From: an uncultured Gallionellaceae bacterium
Lineage (GTDB): Bacteria; Pseudomonadota; Gammaproteobacteria; Burkholderiales; Gallionellaceae
Assembly: GCA_903847155.1 (NCBI GenBank)
Contig: CAINCU010000014.1
Location: forward strand, 62,001 to 126,000
Reading direction: 5' to 3'
Length of the DNA: 64,000 nt
The notes under the pieces: model-generated
What the model saw: only the letters and a program-made list of their open reading frames with translations
What the model was told of the DNA's origin: nothing
The model's database searches: none
In this document: in pieces, positions 62,276-64,000 of the stretch
Layout of the letters: every line of letters begins with the position of its first letter
Position numbering within the stretch: position 1 is the stretch's first letter
Translations under genes and position numbers: made by a program

Positions 62276-64000
62276 TATGAAATTTTTCAGCGTTTATGGA
62301 TTTGCATTCATTTTCCTTGGCTGGTTTACCTCGGCCATTGCGGGTACGGCACAGCAAGAAAACCTGATCGATCTCCAACTTCGCTGGCATCACCAATTTC
62401 AGTTTGCGGGCTACTACGCGGCCGTGGAAAAGGGCTTCTATCAAGAAGAGGGACTGACCGTCCGACTGCATGCGGGCGACCCGGCACATCAACCTGTTCC
62501 AGAAGTGTTGTCCGGCCGTGCGCAGTATGCCGAAGGCAACAGTGAAGTTCTTTATCAGCGACTGCAGGGCAAGCCTCTTGTAGCACTCGCAGCAATATTT
62601 CAGCATTCTCCTTCGGTACTGCTGACACTTAAGGATTCTGGAATCAATTCGGTGCAAGACCTCATCGGCAAGAAAGTAATGCTGATGAACGTGACAGAAG
62701 ATGCAGACTTTCTGAGTATGTTCCTGAGCGAAGGCGTATCGCTCTCACAGCTGCACGTTTTGCCCAGCAGTTATGACCTGAATGATCTTACCTCAGGAAA
62801 AGTCGATGCTTTCAATTCCTATCTCACCAATGAGCCGTACTTTCTTACGCAGCGCAAAATCGCCTATAACGTAATCGACCCGAGCAACTACCGGATAGAT
62901 TTTTACAGCGATATTTTGTTCACCTCCGAGGCTGAACTGAGAGACAACCCGAAACGTGTCGCAGCTTTACGCCGTGCCACGCTTAAGGGTTGGCGCTATG
63001 CCATGGATCACCCGAATGAAATCATCGATCTGCTGATCAATAAATATCATGTCGAAAAGACCAGGGAGCATTTGGAATTTGAAGCGGCTGAGATGCGGAA
63101 GCTGATCTTTCCCGACCTGGTCGAAATTGGCCACATGAATCCCGGGCGCTGGCAGCATATGGCGGACACCTTCGTGAAGGTGGGCTTGAGCAAGGCGGAC
63201 TACTCACTTGACGGATTCATCTATGACCCTACACCCAGACACTTGCCTGACTGGGTGCTGGATATTCTGGTTGCGGTAGCCACCGTACTTATTGCCGTTT
63301 CATTTTTTACATATTACTTGCAGCGGTTGAATCGCCACCTTGCAAGCGCCCAAAACACGCTAGGGAAGAGTGAGGAACGTCTCCGCCTTGCACTTAGTGC
63401 AGCTAACCAAGCCTGGTTTGACCTCACTGTTCCGACTGGAGAAGTTTCCATCAGCCCGGAATTTCCAAAAATGCTGGGCTATGATCCTGATGAATTCCAC
63501 GCCAGCTTGCAGGATTGGCAAGACAATTTGCACCCTGATGATAAAGAAGCTGTCCTAACAGTATTTCGTGAAGGTCTGCGGAGTGGTGGTCCGGCGACCA
63601 TGGAATATCGGAGGCGAAAAAAAGATGGAGGCTGGATCTGGTTAAGTTCGATTGGCAAGATTACCGAGTGGGGGCCACAGCACCAGCCACTCAGGATGAT
63701 CGGTATTCATACCAACATTAATGATCGCAAATTGCTGGAGCTTGAGCTTGAGCGCCAAGCCCACATTGATTACCTGACTGGGGTTTGCAATCGAGGTCAC
63801 TTTATGGAGAAGGCCGAACAAGAGTTCAGCCGTGCGGCACGTTACGGTAATCCACTTTCCATTCTTATGCTGGATATCGACTTCTTCAAGCAGGTCAATG
63901 ATTCACACGGACACAAGGTTGGTGACTTCGTACTTAAGAAGCTGGCAGAAGTTTGCAAGAAAACCTTGCGTGAGGTTGATGTCATCGGTCGCGTGGGCGG
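62276..64000 (+). CDS. NMT1/THI5-like periplasmic binding - TM - PAS - GGDEF protein (runs off window end, so missing from ORF track)
   Basis: LRWHHQFQFAGYYAAVEKGFYQEEGL; PAS/PAC; HIDYLTGVCNRGHFMEKAEQE...LDIDFFKQVNDSHGHKVGD. Confidence 0.92.

Overview
The window reads as a betaproteobacterial chromosome segment, probably from a Gallionella/Sideroxydans-like organism (inferred from gene content). Most of it is ordinary core genome: ftsXEY, two M16 peptidases, rsmD-coaD, mutS, suhB, trmJ-cysE, the complete isc operon (iscRSUA-hscBA-fdx-iscX), dsbB, aspS, nadA, lipA, sodB, orn, hemH, hrcA. The second half holds a nif accessory region in two convergent arms: nif-iscA/nifU/nifS/nifV/cysE/unknown/nifW/nifZ/nifM, and nifB/fdxN/ArsC-like/flavodiiron/2 ferredoxins/nifQ/draG. 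Each arm starts at a readable sigma54 -24/-12 promoter with NifA-type TGT-N10-ACA boxes. Main less-ordinary observations: (1) a dispersed, modular, hairpin-prone intergenic repeat family (core CGCCTATTGACGGGC) with about eight full or partial copies, sitting at boundaries of duplicated, truncated or orphan genes; (2) a sigma54 promoter with two 21-bp-phased TGCCA-N-TGGC palindromes between a decayed sigma54 activator gene and a NifX-like/cydPABX bd-oxidase operon; (3) mutS carrying two different palindromic repeats inserted in frame; (4) small proteins absent from the ORF track (a 35-aa membrane peptide between nifS and nifV, and CydX); (5) an apparent ATA start for rsmD, a GTG start for nifB, an internally deleted diguanylate cyclase, an integrase remnant beside the nif promoter, and a barnase/barstar pair behind aspS. 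All calls come from reading the sequence; no database or structure search was run.
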